64,000 nucleotides of DNA from Acidobacteriota bacterium (GTDB taxonomy: Bacteria > Acidobacteriota > Terriglobia > Bryobacterales > Bryobacteraceae): contig CANIVU010000020.1 in NCBI GenBank assembly GCA_947470805.1, forward strand, positions 24,478-88,477. Direction: 5' to 3'. The translations under genes were made by a program, and so were the position numbers. How positions within the stretch are numbered: the first letter of the stretch is position 1; every line of letters begins with the position of its first letter. Under the pieces are notes generated by a model that was given only the letters and a program-made list of their open reading frames with translations, was not told the origin of the DNA and did no database searches. This document shows positions 25,043 to 33,447 of the stretch, piece after piece.

Positions 25043-26506
25043 CTATTCGACGCGGTAGTTGGGGGCTTCCTTGGTGATGATCACGTCGTGGACGTGGCTT
25101 TCGCGGAGGCCGGCGGGGCTGATTTTCAGGAACTTGGAGTTGGCCTGGAGGTCCGGGATGGTCCCGCAGCCGGTGTAGCCCATGCCCGCTTTCAGGCCGC
25201 CGACGAGTTGGAATACCAGTTCAGAGAGGGGCCCTTTGTAGGGGACGCGGCCTTCGATGCCTTCGGGGACCAGTTTGCCCGCGCCCTGGTCGCCGTAGCG
25301 GTCCTGGGAGGCGGCGGTCATGGCGCCCAACGAGCCCATGCCGCGGTAGCTCTTGAAGGTGCGGCCCTGGAAGAGAATCGTTTCGCCGGGGCTCTCGTCG
25401 ACGCCGGCGAGGAGGCTGCCGATCATGACGCTGTCGGCGCCGGCGGCGATCGCCTTCGAGACATCGCCGGAGTACTTGATGCCGCCGTCGGAGATGAGCG
25501 GGATGCCGAATTCGCGGCAGGCGCGGGCGGCTTCGGTGATGGCGGTGATCTGGGGCACGCCGGCGCCGGAGACGACGCGGGTGGTGCAGATCGAACCCGG
25601 GCCGATGCCGACTTTGATGCCGTCGACACCGAGCTCGATGAGGTCGCGGGCGCCCTCGTAGGTGGCTACATTGCCGGCGATCAGATCGACGTCGGGGAAC
25701 TGGATTTTGATGGCCTTGACGGCGTCGAGCACGCCCTGGTGATGGCCGTGGGCGGAATCGATGGCGAGCACGTCGACCTTACGGCGGACGAGTTCGGCGG
25801 CGCGTTCGAGGTAATCCTTGGTGGAGCCGACGGCGGCACCGCAGCGGAGGCGCCCCTGGGGGTCCTTGGCGGCGTTGGGGTACTTCAGCTTCTTCTGGAT
25901 GTCTTTGACGGTGATGAGGCCTTTGAGGAAGTAGCCATCATCGACGACCAGGAGTTTTTCGACGCGGTGCTTGTGGAGGATCTGCTCGGCGTCTTCGAGG
26001 GTGGTGCCGACGGGGACGGTGATAAGGTTTTCGCGGCCCTGCGTCATGCGCGTGGAGACGGGCAGGTTGAAGTTGGTTTCGAAGCGCAGATCGCGGTTGG
26101 TGAGGATGCCGACGAGTTCGCCGTTGGGTTTGGTGACGGGAACGCCGGAGATGCGGAAGCGCTTCATGAGGTCGAGCGCTTCGGTGATGAGCTGATCGGG
26201 GCGGATGGTGACGGGGTCGACGATCATGCCGGATTCGGAGCGTTTGACCTTGTCGACTTCTTCGACCTGGCGCTCGATGGTCATGTTGCGATGGATGATG
26301 CCGATGCCGCCTTGCTGGGCGAGGGCGATGGCGAGGTGGGACTCGGTGACGGTGTCCATGGCCGCCGAGATGATGGGGATATTGAGTGGGATTCGCTTGG
26401 TGAGGTGGGTCCGCGTGTCGGCATTGGCGGGCAGAACCGAACTCCGGGAGGGGACGAGGAGAACGTCGTCGAAGGTAAGGCCTTCCATCAACTTTTCAGG
26501 GAGCAT
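25043..26506 (-). CDS. guaB: Inosine-5'-monophosphate dehydrogenase
   Basis: 487-aa NAD-dependent enzyme converting IMP to XMP, the committed step of GMP synthesis. N-terminus [17 protein letters not shown] is diagnostic; two CBS domains lie at about 93-205 within the TIM barrel; the catalytic loop [11 protein letters not shown] places the active cysteine at 307; [16 protein letters not shown] and the flap with the catalytic Arg-Tyr region follow. Full length for a bacterial GuaB. It is divergent from efp across 126 bases. Confidence 0.97.
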   Translation of the reverse strand: MLPEKLMEGLTFDDVLLVPSRSSVLPANADTRTHLTKRIPLNIPIISAAMDTVTESHLAIALAQQGGIGIIHRNMTIERQVEEVDKVKRSESGMIVDPVTIRPDQLITEALDLMKRFRISGVPVTKPNGELVGILTNRDLRFETNFNLPVSTRMTQGRENLITVPVGTTLEDAEQILHKHRVEKLLVVDDGYFLKGLITVKDIQKKLKYPNAAKDPQGRLRCGAAVGSTKDYLERAAELVRRKVDVLAIDSAHGHHQGVLDAVKAIKIQFPDVDLIAGNVATYEGARDLIELGVDGIKVGIGPGSICTTRVVSGAGVPQITAITEAARACREFGIPLISDGGIKYSGDVSKAIAAGADSVMIGSLLAGVDESPGETILFQGRTFKSYRGMGSLGAMTAASQDRYGDQGAGKLVPEGIEGRVPYKGPLSELVFQLVGGLKAGMGYTGCGTIPDLQANSKFLKISPAGLRESHVHDVIITKEAPNYRVE

Positions 26507-26632
26507 ATGGAAAAAGAGAAAAAGCGCCTGCGGAGCCGGCGCTGGTACTCCTCATTCTACGACAGGCGGCGGGAGGGGGCGGTCTGGTAAAATAATACTG
26601 AATCGTTTTTTTGACAGGAGTCTCGGTTTTTC

Positions 26633-27190
26633 ATGATTAATGCCACCTCTTTGCGCGCCGGCATGGTGATTAAGTTCAACAACGAACTGCACAGCATCTT
26701 TGCTTTCACTCATCGCACGCCTGGGAATCTGCGCGCTTTTGTGCAGGTGAAGATGCGGAATTTGCGGACGAGCGCGATGTTCGAACACCGGTTTGCTTCG
26801 GAAGACAAGGTGGAGAAAATTGCGTTGGACGAGCAGGAAGTGGAGTTCCTGTACCGGGAAATTGACACCTATCACTTCATGAACATCGAGACGTACGAGC
26901 AGTACGAGTTCGGGGAAGACGTGCTGGGCGAAGCGGCGCAGTACCTGGTTCCGAACTTAAAGCTGAAGATTGAGTTTTACCAGGAGAAGCCGGTGGGCGT
27001 GAATTTGCCGGCGGCGGTGGAGATGAAGGTTATCGAAACCGAGCCGGGGTTGAAGAGCGCGACGGTTTCAAACGTCGGCAAGCCGGCGACGATGGAGAGC
27101 GGGCTGATTGTGTCGGTGCCGGCGTTTATTGGCGAAGGCGAAGTGATTCGCGTTTCGACGACGACGGGCGAGTATCTGGAACGCGCGTAG
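26633..27190 (+). CDS. efp: Translation elongation factor P
   Basis: 185-aa EF-P, which binds between the P and E sites of stalled ribosomes and relieves polyproline stalls. All three OB-like domains are present, with NATSLRAGMVIKFNNELH at the start and VSVPAFIGEGEVIRVSTTTGEYLERA at the end. The tip of the domain I loop reads PGNLRAF, so Asn32 occupies the place usually taken by the modified Lys or Arg. CAGGAG lies 13 bases before the ATG. A clear terminator follows at 27211. Confidence 0.96.
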   Translation: MINATSLRAGMVIKFNNELHSIFAFTHRTPGNLRAFVQVKMRNLRTSAMFEHRFASEDKVEKIALDEQEVEFLYREIDTYHFMNIETYEQYEFGEDVLGEAAQYLVPNLKLKIEFYQEKPVGVNLPAAVEMKVIETEPGLKSATVSNVGKPATMESGLIVSVPAFIGEGEVIRVSTTTGEYLERA

Positions 27191-27210
27191 TTTTTTGATC
27201 TTTGCTTGAG

Positions 27211-27247
27211 CGCCGCTGGAGCCTTTCGGGGTTTCGGCGGCGTTTTT
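27211..27247 (+). terminator. Rho-independent terminator of efp
   Basis: Inverted arms CGCCGC (27211-27216) and GCGGCG (27237-27242), with additional pairing inside, followed directly by TTTTT. It begins 20 bases beyond the efp stop codon. Confidence 0.75.
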
Positions 27248-27280
27248 GCGTTTGGGGGTTATTGAGGGGTTCTTGCGTCT

Positions 27281-27314
27281 GGGGACACCCGCCCTGCGGG
27301 ACGCGGGTGTCCCC
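27281..27314. repeat. Perfect 12-bp-stem palindrome
   Basis: GGGGACACCCGC and GCGGGTGTCCCC pair perfectly around a 10-base loop (CCTGCGGGAC). It has no T tract on either side, so it is unlikely to be the efp terminator, which lies just upstream. It could be a mobile palindrome or a structured leader of the following operon. Confidence 0.7.
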
Positions 27315-27377
27315 TTGGGTTGTGCGCTGCGTGGGTACATGGGGTATCGGGGGGGGGTCTGGGTATAAACTGGCGGG

Positions 27378-29684
27378 ATGGCGCGCTGGGTTTGGTTGTT
27401 TGTCGTGGCGGGGTTTGGGGCTTCATTGGAGCCTCAGGGCGTCGTGTTGGCCGGGCCGGGGGCGTCGCAGTTGATGGTATTTTCGGGGTGTTCTTTGGTT
27501 TCGGGGGGGGCGGGGGTTGTTCGTGTGGAGGGGGCTCGGGTTGTGGGGGTTGCGACGGGTTCCGCTATGGTTCGGTGTGGAGATGCTTCTGTCCGCGTGG
27601 AAGTGCGGGGGCAGGCGGTGGGGCAGTTGGAGCCCCGGTTTTCGCCGGATATTGTTTCGATCCTGACAATTAAGGGGTGCAATGGGTCGGGGTGTCATGG
27701 GTCGCCGGCGGGGCAGAACGGGTTTAAGCTTTCGCTGTTTGGGTATGACGTGGAGGCGGATCATGCGATGGTTTTGAAGCGCGTGAATCTGGCGGAGCCG
27801 GAGAAGAGTTTGCTGGTTCGTAAACCGCTGTTCGATGCGCCGCATGGGGGCGGGCGGTTGATGGCTAAGGATTCCGAGGAGTATCGGACTTTGTTGGCTT
27901 GGGTTCGGCAGGGGGCGAAAGTGGCTTCGGGCGGGGCGCGGTTGACTCGGTTGGAAATGGTGCCTCGGGAGGCGGTGCTTGCTGGTGGCTCGCAGGCGGT
28001 GGCCGTGATTGGACGGCTGAGCGATGGGACGACTCGGGATATGACGCGGGAGGTGCGGTTTTCTTCGGCGGATGAGAATGTGGCGAAGGTGGAGGATGGG
28101 GTTGTCCGGGCCGGGGCGCGGGGGATGACGACGGTGCTGGCGCGGGGGATGGGGCAGGTGGCGGCGATGCGGGTTGGGGTGGTTGCAGGTGGGGATGTTG
28201 GGACGTTGGCGGTGAATAATTTTGTGGATGAGTTGGTGGGGAAACGGTTGCGGGTGATGGGCGTGGCGGCGGCGCCGTTGACTACGGATGCGGAGTTTTT
28301 GAGAAGGGTCTATTTGGATGTGTTGGGGCGGCCTCCGTTGCCGGAGGAGACGCGGGCGTTTTTGGCGGCGCCTGCGCGGGGGGCGTTGATTGATCGGCTT
28401 TTGGCGAGTCCGGAGTATGCGTCCTTCTGGACGGTGAAGTTTGAGGATTGGTTCCGGAATCACCAATTGAATTCGCAGGGCCGGGCGATGGGGACGTTTA
28501 AGGAGTGGATTCGCGACTGGCTGCACGAGGATAAGCCGTACGACCGGATGGTACGCGAGATTTTGACGAGCGAGGGTGATTCGTTCCTGGTTCCGGCGAC
28601 GGCGTTTTGGGCTCCGGCGACCGATTTCATGCTGAAGAAGTTTGAGACGAATCGCGCGGTGCCAACGGTGACGCGGTTGTTTCTGGGTGTTCGGCTGGAG
28701 TGCGCGGAGTGCCATAACCATCCGCTGGAGAACTTCACGCAAGACGATTTTTATGGGCTTTCGGCATTTTTTGCACGGATGCGCGTGAAGCATGGGATGG
28801 GGGAATATCGGCGCACCTGGTATCTGGACGATGAGGGGGAGGTGCTGCATCCGGTGTCGAAGAAGACTGTTGCGCCGAAGTTGTTGGGTGGGGCGGTGGT
28901 TACGGAAGAGGGGTTTGACCGGCGGGCGGCGCTGGCGGAATGGGTGACTTCTAAAACGAACCCATATTTTGCGCGGGCGACGGTGAACCGGATTTGGCAC
29001 GAGTACTTTCAGACGGGGATTGTTGAGCCGTTTGACGATTTCCGGATGAGCAATCCGGCGACGAATCCGGAGTTGCTGGACGCGCTGGCGGCTCATTTTG
29101 TGAAGAGCGGTTTCCGGTTGAAAGAACTGCATCGCGTGATTCTGAATTCGCGCACGTACCAGCTTTCATCGAGGCCCGGTGGCGACACGCCGGTTGCCTT
29201 GGAGCGCTTGTTGTTTGCGCGGTATCAGCCGCGGAAGCTGGCGGCGGAGGTGCTGCTGGATTCGTTGTCGCAGGTGACCGGGGTGGCGCATTCGTACATG
29301 TGGCATCCGAAGGGGACCAGGGCGATGGACGTGTTTATGCCCGATGGGCCGGATCCGTTTTTGGTGACTTTTGGTTTTCCAAGGCGGGATATTTTGTGCG
29401 AGCGGGCCGGGGCGCCGACGCTGGCGCAGACGCTGCATTTGATGAATGGGAAAACCATTCAGGCGAAGGTGGAAGAGAAAGAAAATATTCTCGGCGCTTG
29501 GGAGAAGATGCCGGATGGGGACGTGGTGACGGCGCTGTACGAACGGGCGCTGGCGCGGCGGCCGAATGAGCGAGAGTTGGGGATTGGCATGGTGTATTTG
29601 GCTTCCGAGAAAAACAGGCGGAAGGCGCTGGAGGGGTTGTTGTGGGCTACGCTGGTTTCCAAGGAATTTCAGTTGAACTATTGA
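27378..29684 (+). CDS. Secreted DUF1549/DUF1553 protein with Ig-like and cytochrome-like N-terminal part
   Basis: 768-aa exported protein of the family common in Planctomycetes and Solibacter-like acidobacteria. After the leader (about 1-18) comes a cytochrome-like segment with CNGSGCH (a C-x4-C-H variant) near 99-105, then a BIG2/Ig-like domain at about 185-265 (AVIGRLSDGTTRDMTREVRF), the DUF1549 block (TDAEFLRRVYLDVLGRPPLP, then CAECHNHPLENFTQDDFYGL with a canonical CxxCH), and DUF1553 (ATVNRIWHEYFQTGIVEPFDD to the end). It starts a three-gene operon with DUF1501 and PPC-domain genes. The function is unproven; an extracellular redox or polymer-processing role is usually proposed. Confidence 0.85.
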   Translation: MARWVWLFVVAGFGASLEPQGVVLAGPGASQLMVFSGCSLVSGGAGVVRVEGARVVGVATGSAMVRCGDASVRVEVRGQAVGQLEPRFSPDIVSILTIKGCNGSGCHGSPAGQNGFKLSLFGYDVEADHAMVLKRVNLAEPEKSLLVRKPLFDAPHGGGRLMAKDSEEYRTLLAWVRQGAKVASGGARLTRLEMVPREAVLAGGSQAVAVIGRLSDGTTRDMTREVRFSSADENVAKVEDGVVRAGARGMTTVLARGMGQVAAMRVGVVAGGDVGTLAVNNFVDELVGKRLRVMGVAAAPLTTDAEFLRRVYLDVLGRPPLPEETRAFLAAPARGALIDRLLASPEYASFWTVKFEDWFRNHQLNSQGRAMGTFKEWIRDWLHEDKPYDRMVREILTSEGDSFLVPATAFWAPATDFMLKKFETNRAVPTVTRLFLGVRLECAECHNHPLENFTQDDFYGLSAFFARMRVKHGMGEYRRTWYLDDEGEVLHPVSKKTVAPKLLGGAVVTEEGFDRRAALAEWVTSKTNPYFARATVNRIWHEYFQTGIVEPFDDFRMSNPATNPELLDALAAHFVKSGFRLKELHRVILNSRTYQLSSRPGGDTPVALERLLFARYQPRKLAAEVLLDSLSQVTGVAHSYMWHPKGTRAMDVFMPDGPDPFLVTFGFPRRDILCERAGAPTLAQTLHLMNGKTIQAKVEEKENILGAWEKMPDGDVVTALYERALARRPNERELGIGMVYLASEKNRRKALEGLLWATLVSKEFQLNY

Positions 29685-29694
29685 TGGACACGCT

Positions 29695-30948
29695 ATGAAC
29701 TTTTCCAGTCGCCGGGATTTTTTGCAGATGGGTTCGCTGGGGTTTGGCGGGCTGGGATTGCCGTCGTTGCTGCGGGCGGAAGCGGGGAAGAGCGAGCGGG
29801 CGTGTATTGTGATTTTCCAGAACGGCGGGGCGAGCCAACTGGACTTTTTTGATCCGAAGCCGGAGGCGCCGCACGATGTGCGGGGAAGCTTTGGGAGTGT
29901 CGCGACTTCGGTACCGGGGGTGCATTTTTCGGGGCTGTTGCCGCGGACGGCGAAGGCGTTTGGGAAGTTTGCGGTGATCCGTTCGATGCATTCCGATGAA
30001 GCGATTCATGAGCGGGCGCGGCAGTACATCTTCAGTGGCACGAAGCCGCGGAACGATTTGCTGCAGCCGAGTTATGGGTCCGTGCTTTCCAAAGAATGGG
30101 GCGGGAAGAATGGGCTGCCGCCGTTTGTGGTGATCCCAGATAAAGACCTGTCGGCCGAGGCGGGGTTTCTGGGGCCGGCGCATGATCCGTTTGTTTCGGG
30201 CGATCCGAATGCGAAGGGGTTTGCGGTGCGGGATTTGACGTTGCCGGCGGGGGTGACGGAGGAGGAGTCCCGGCGGCGGCGGGCGCTGCTGGCGCAGATG
30301 GACGCCGAGTTTGCGAAAGCGACTTCGTCACCGTTGTTGAGCGATATGGATGAGTTTTCGGCGAAGGCGTTGGATTTGATTTCGTCGCCCGCGGCGCGGA
30401 AGGCGTTTGATATTCATGCCGAGCCGGACAAGTTGCGGGATGCCTATGGGCGGACGGGCGTGGGGCAGGGGTGTTTGCTGGCGCGCCGATTGATTGAGAG
30501 CGGGACGCGGCTGGCTACCGTTTTTCACGGCGGGTATGACACGCACCGGGAACACGAGAAGGGCGCGAAGAAGATCACGACGGATTTTGACCAGGCGTTT
30601 CCGGCGTTGCTGGAGGATTTGGAACAGCGAGGGTTGCTGGCGACTACGCTGGTGCTGGTGATTGGGGATTTTGGACGGACGCCGAAGTTGAACTTTTCGG
30701 GCGGACGGGACCACTGGCCTCGCGGGTTCGCGGTGGGGTTGGCCGGGGCGGGTGTGCGCGGTGGATTGGTTGTGGGCAAGAGCGACGCGCAGGCCGGGGA
30801 GCCGGCGGAGCGGCCGGTGACGATTGAGGACCTGGGGGCGACGGTGTATCACGCCTTGGGGATTGATGCGCACAAGGAGTACCGGACGAACGGGAGGCCG
30901 GTGCGGATCAATAAAGACGGGGCGGTGGTGAAGGAGTTGTTTGGGTGA
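29695..30948 (+). CDS. Tat-exported DUF1501 protein
   Basis: 417-aa protein with Tat leader SSRRDFLQMGSLGFGG. The DUF1501 fold is sulfatase/alkaline-phosphatase-like: ACIVIFQNGGASQLDFFDPKP near the N-terminus, FHGGYDTHREH in the middle, and LVIGDFGRTPKLNFSGGRDHWP near 317-338 are the signature blocks. Genes of this family nearly always follow a DUF1549/1553 gene, as here with a 10-base gap. It overlaps the next gene by 4 bases (GTGA). Confidence 0.88.
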   Translation: MNFSSRRDFLQMGSLGFGGLGLPSLLRAEAGKSERACIVIFQNGGASQLDFFDPKPEAPHDVRGSFGSVATSVPGVHFSGLLPRTAKAFGKFAVIRSMHSDEAIHERARQYIFSGTKPRNDLLQPSYGSVLSKEWGGKNGLPPFVVIPDKDLSAEAGFLGPAHDPFVSGDPNAKGFAVRDLTLPAGVTEEESRRRRALLAQMDAEFAKATSSPLLSDMDEFSAKALDLISSPAARKAFDIHAEPDKLRDAYGRTGVGQGCLLARRLIESGTRLATVFHGGYDTHREHEKGAKKITTDFDQAFPALLEDLEQRGLLATTLVLVIGDFGRTPKLNFSGGRDHWPRGFAVGLAGAGVRGGLVVGKSDAQAGEPAERPVTIEDLGATVYHALGIDAHKEYRTNGRPVRINKDGAVVKELFG

Positions 30949-32720
30949 GGCTCTGGCTGTTGGTGTTGGCGGCTTGCGGGTTCGCGGCGGATTTTGAACC
31001 GCCGTCGCTGGTGCGGCTGCATCCGTTGGGGGGGCGCGCGGGGAGCGTTGTGGAGCTGGAGATTTTGGGAACGAAGCTGGACGCGGCTTCGGGCGTGGAG
31101 TTTGACTGCAAGGACATCGTCTGGGAGCAGACGACGTTGCGGGAGGCGGGGCGGGTTCGCGGGCTGGTTTCGATTGGGGCGGGGGCGGCGTTGGGCGGGC
31201 ATATGTTGCGCGTTGTGACTGCGCAGGGGCCGACGGGGCATTTGCTGTTTAATGTCGGGCAGTTTGCGGCGTTTGTGGAGGGGGAGCAGCGGGCGGTGCC
31301 TTCGTTGCCGGTGGAGATTTATGGGCGGCTGGATGGGGCGGCGGACATTGATACTTATTGGTTTTCGGTGAAGGCGGGGGAGCGGTGGGTGTTTGATTTG
31401 CAGGCGATGGAGGCGGGGTCGGCTGTGGAGGCGCGGATGATGTTGTTGGACCGGGCGGGGGAGCGGCTGGTGTTTAACGATGACCGCGATCACTACGACG
31501 AGAATCCGCTGATTGCGCATACCTTCGTGAAGGGTGGCGTGTATGGGGTTCGGGTGGACCAGTATCGGGGGCCGCGCGGGTTTACGTTTGGGAAGAATAA
31601 TGCGTATTTCCTGAGGATTTCGCAGCTCGCGCGGGTTCGGGCGGTGGCACCGCTGGGGGCGCGGCGGGGAACGGTGACGAAGTTTGCGGTGGTGGGGGAG
31701 GGGTTGGCGGGGGTGACGCGGGTGTGGATGACGGCGTTGCGAAGGGGCGAGTATGCGCGGATGACGTATCCGTACACGATGCCGGTGCGGTTTGGGGCGG
31801 ATGTTTCGTCGCGGATTGAGGGGCGCGTTTTGAAGGTTGGAGAGGGTTCTTTGGACGTTTCGGTTGCGGTGCCGGCGGGGGCGCCGTTGGGATTGTGGAA
31901 GCTGTGGGTGGCGGGGGCTTCTGGTGTCGCTGAAGGATTGCGGGTGGAGGTCTCCGATGTGGTGGAACTGGGGGAGGGGGCGTTGCCGGCGGTGTTGCCG
32001 TTTGTGGTGAATGGCGTGTTGGGCGCGGCGCGGGAGCGGGATTCGTTTGGGATTTCGGTGAAGAAAGGCGTGCCGTTGGCGGTGACGTCGTTGAGCGCGC
32101 AGTTGGGCGGGCCGTATTTGGACACGGTGCTGACGCTGCGGGATGCGGGCGGGAAGAAGCTGGCGGAGAGCGACGATGTGGTGGCGGGGTGGGGCGGGTT
32201 GTTGGGGAATCCGGATAGTGCTTTGTTTTATGTGCCTTTGGAGGATGGTGTAGTCCGGCTGGAGGTTCGGGACCGGTTGAACCGGGGCGGGGCGTTGTAT
32301 CCGTACCGGCTGCATTTTGCTTCGCGGCGGCCGGGGTTTCAGCTGTTTACGACGCCGGAGAATGTTGTTGTGAAGCGCGGCGGGACGGCCGTGATGAAAG
32401 TTCATTTGGTGCGGGAGATGGGGTTTGTAGGGCCCGTGGATGTTTGGGTGGAGGGAGTGCCGGGGTTGAAGGGTACGTTCCGGGCGGACCAGTTGTTTGA
32501 GCCGAATGCGGATGGGGCGGACATGCTGATTCCGGAGATGGAGTTGCGGGTGGCGGGGTTGGAAAAGGCGGGCGTGGTGCTGTTGCGGGTGTTTGGCCGG
32601 GGGGCGGATGGGGTTGTGGTGGAGGGGCACACGGCGACGATGATTGGGCCGATTTATCAGGGGGATTGGAACTTTTATCGGCGGCCGGTGGCGGGGATTG
32701 CGTTGACGGTGGTGGAGTGA
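30945..32720 (+). CDS. Secreted protein with bacterial pre-peptidase C-terminal (PPC)-type domains
   Basis: 591-aa secreted beta-rich protein; the GTG start overlaps the DUF1501 stop. Leader MRLWLLVLAACGFAA; an IPT/Ig-like first domain (PSLVRLHPLGGRAGSVVELEI); a PPC domain at about 115-215 with IYGRLDGAADIDTYWFSVKA and FNDDRDHYDENPLIAHTF; a second at about 345-465 (AARERDSFGISVKKG). No catalytic motif is visible. It probably partners the two preceding operon proteins at the cell surface. Confidence 0.8.
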   Translation: MRLWLLVLAACGFAADFEPPSLVRLHPLGGRAGSVVELEILGTKLDAASGVEFDCKDIVWEQTTLREAGRVRGLVSIGAGAALGGHMLRVVTAQGPTGHLLFNVGQFAAFVEGEQRAVPSLPVEIYGRLDGAADIDTYWFSVKAGERWVFDLQAMEAGSAVEARMMLLDRAGERLVFNDDRDHYDENPLIAHTFVKGGVYGVRVDQYRGPRGFTFGKNNAYFLRISQLARVRAVAPLGARRGTVTKFAVVGEGLAGVTRVWMTALRRGEYARMTYPYTMPVRFGADVSSRIEGRVLKVGEGSLDVSVAVPAGAPLGLWKLWVAGASGVAEGLRVEVSDVVELGEGALPAVLPFVVNGVLGAARERDSFGISVKKGVPLAVTSLSAQLGGPYLDTVLTLRDAGGKKLAESDDVVAGWGGLLGNPDSALFYVPLEDGVVRLEVRDRLNRGGALYPYRLHFASRRPGFQLFTTPENVVVKRGGTAVMKVHLVREMGFVGPVDVWVEGVPGLKGTFRADQLFEPNADGADMLIPEMELRVAGLEKAGVVLLRVFGRGADGVVVEGHTATMIGPIYQGDWNFYRRPVAGIALTVVE

Positions 32721-32938
32721 AAAGGGCTAAAGAGTTCCTGCATAGCGGGCCGTGGAATTTGTCGAAGGTCGCGGCAGGAACTGCTTATAATTCGGCTCAT
32801 CGTGCACTTGCGAAGATGGAGTCGTTTGCGTCGCGAATCGTGACCCTCAAACTACGGCTGCGCGACTATTCGTCAAGCATGGATGCAATTGAACGTCTAA
32901 CCAGCTTGCAACATGACGGACAATCCTCGTTGCATTGA
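32717..32938 (+). CDS. Possible small protein or remnant at island edge
   Basis: 73 codons from a GTG that overlaps the preceding stop by 4 bases. The peptide (RAKEFLHSGPWNLSKVAAGT near the start) is soluble and unfamiliar. DNA here switches from the very G-rich style of the operon to a balanced composition, so this could be the broken end of a foreign gene instead of a fourth operon member. I see no family match. Confidence 0.25.
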   Translation: MKRAKEFLHSGPWNLSKVAAGTAYNSAHRALAKMESFASRIVTLKLRLRDYSSSMDAIERLTSLQHDGQSSLH

Positions 32939-32973
32939 TTCCCATTGTTCTTAAAACGGAAGGATGTATCACT

Positions 32974-33084
32974 GTGAGTTTAATCGCATTGTTCGTCGTT
33001 GCTATTGCCATCTGTCTACTCGTACATTTTTCGTATAGATATCTTGTGCGACTGAACGGGACGAGGAGGCGCGCTTTCGTCTAG
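32974..33084 (+). CDS. Possible 36-aa single-helix membrane peptide
   Basis: GTG-started frame of 36 codons with GGAAGG at the right distance upstream. The product is one hydrophobic helix (LIALFVVAIAICLLVHF) followed by a basic tail (VRLNGTRRRAFV). A small membrane peptide is plausible, but the assignment rests only on the ribosome site and hydrophobicity. Confidence 0.3.
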   Translation: MSLIALFVVAIAICLLVHFSYRYLVRLNGTRRRAFV

Positions 33085-33152
33085 CCATTAGTTGAATCGG
33101 TTTCGAAGAGGCTAAGCTCAAGGCTTATCAAGTTGTTCCAGGCTGGAGCCAT

Positions 33153-33437
33153 ATGGTGCGTACGGGCGGGGTGGCCCCTGTTTCCCCGCTTCCTTCTGAC
33201 CTTGCTGATTTCTTCGGGAAATACTCGCGGGTAGAAAGCCCGATGGGTGATGTTTTTGAGTTGAATGGTGTTCGCGATGGTTTTGTCGACGTCGGACGGA
33301 CCTTCGATCAGGCGATTTTTTACATTCGGATTCGAGATGGGGCCTTGTTTGAGTTTGATGGTGAGGAGAATGCCTTGCCGGTCGGCGAGCCCGACTATCC
33401 TTCCATGTTTCATTGGATTGCGCTGAGATCAGATTGA
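33153..33437 (+). CDS. Possible SUKH-like immunity protein, 5' end unclear
   Basis: 94 aa from the first ATG. The protein-like reading continues upstream in frame to a TGA at 33093 (FEEAKLKAYQVVPGWSH precedes the ATG) without a start codon, so the gene may have lost its 5' end. LPSDLADFFGKYSRVES resembles the opening of SUKH/SMI1-KNR4 immunity proteins, and the protein is acidic like many immunity factors. It sits 10 bases before the truncated Rhs gene, where an orphan immunity gene would be expected. Family assignment is tentative. Confidence 0.4.
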   Translation: MVRTGGVAPVSPLPSDLADFFGKYSRVESPMGDVFELNGVRDGFVDVGRTFDQAIFYIRIRDGALFEFDGEENALPVGEPDYPSMFHWIALRSD

Positions 33438-33447
33438 CTGTTTACCT

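Noticed and set aside
27281..27314. Terminator of efp
   Set aside because: A better hairpin with a T tract lies at 27211-27247; this palindrome has no T run.
32666..32938. 90-codon frame starting inside the PPC gene
   Set aside because: The first 17 codons are shadow of the PPC gene; only the part from the GTG at 32717 is kept, at low confidence.
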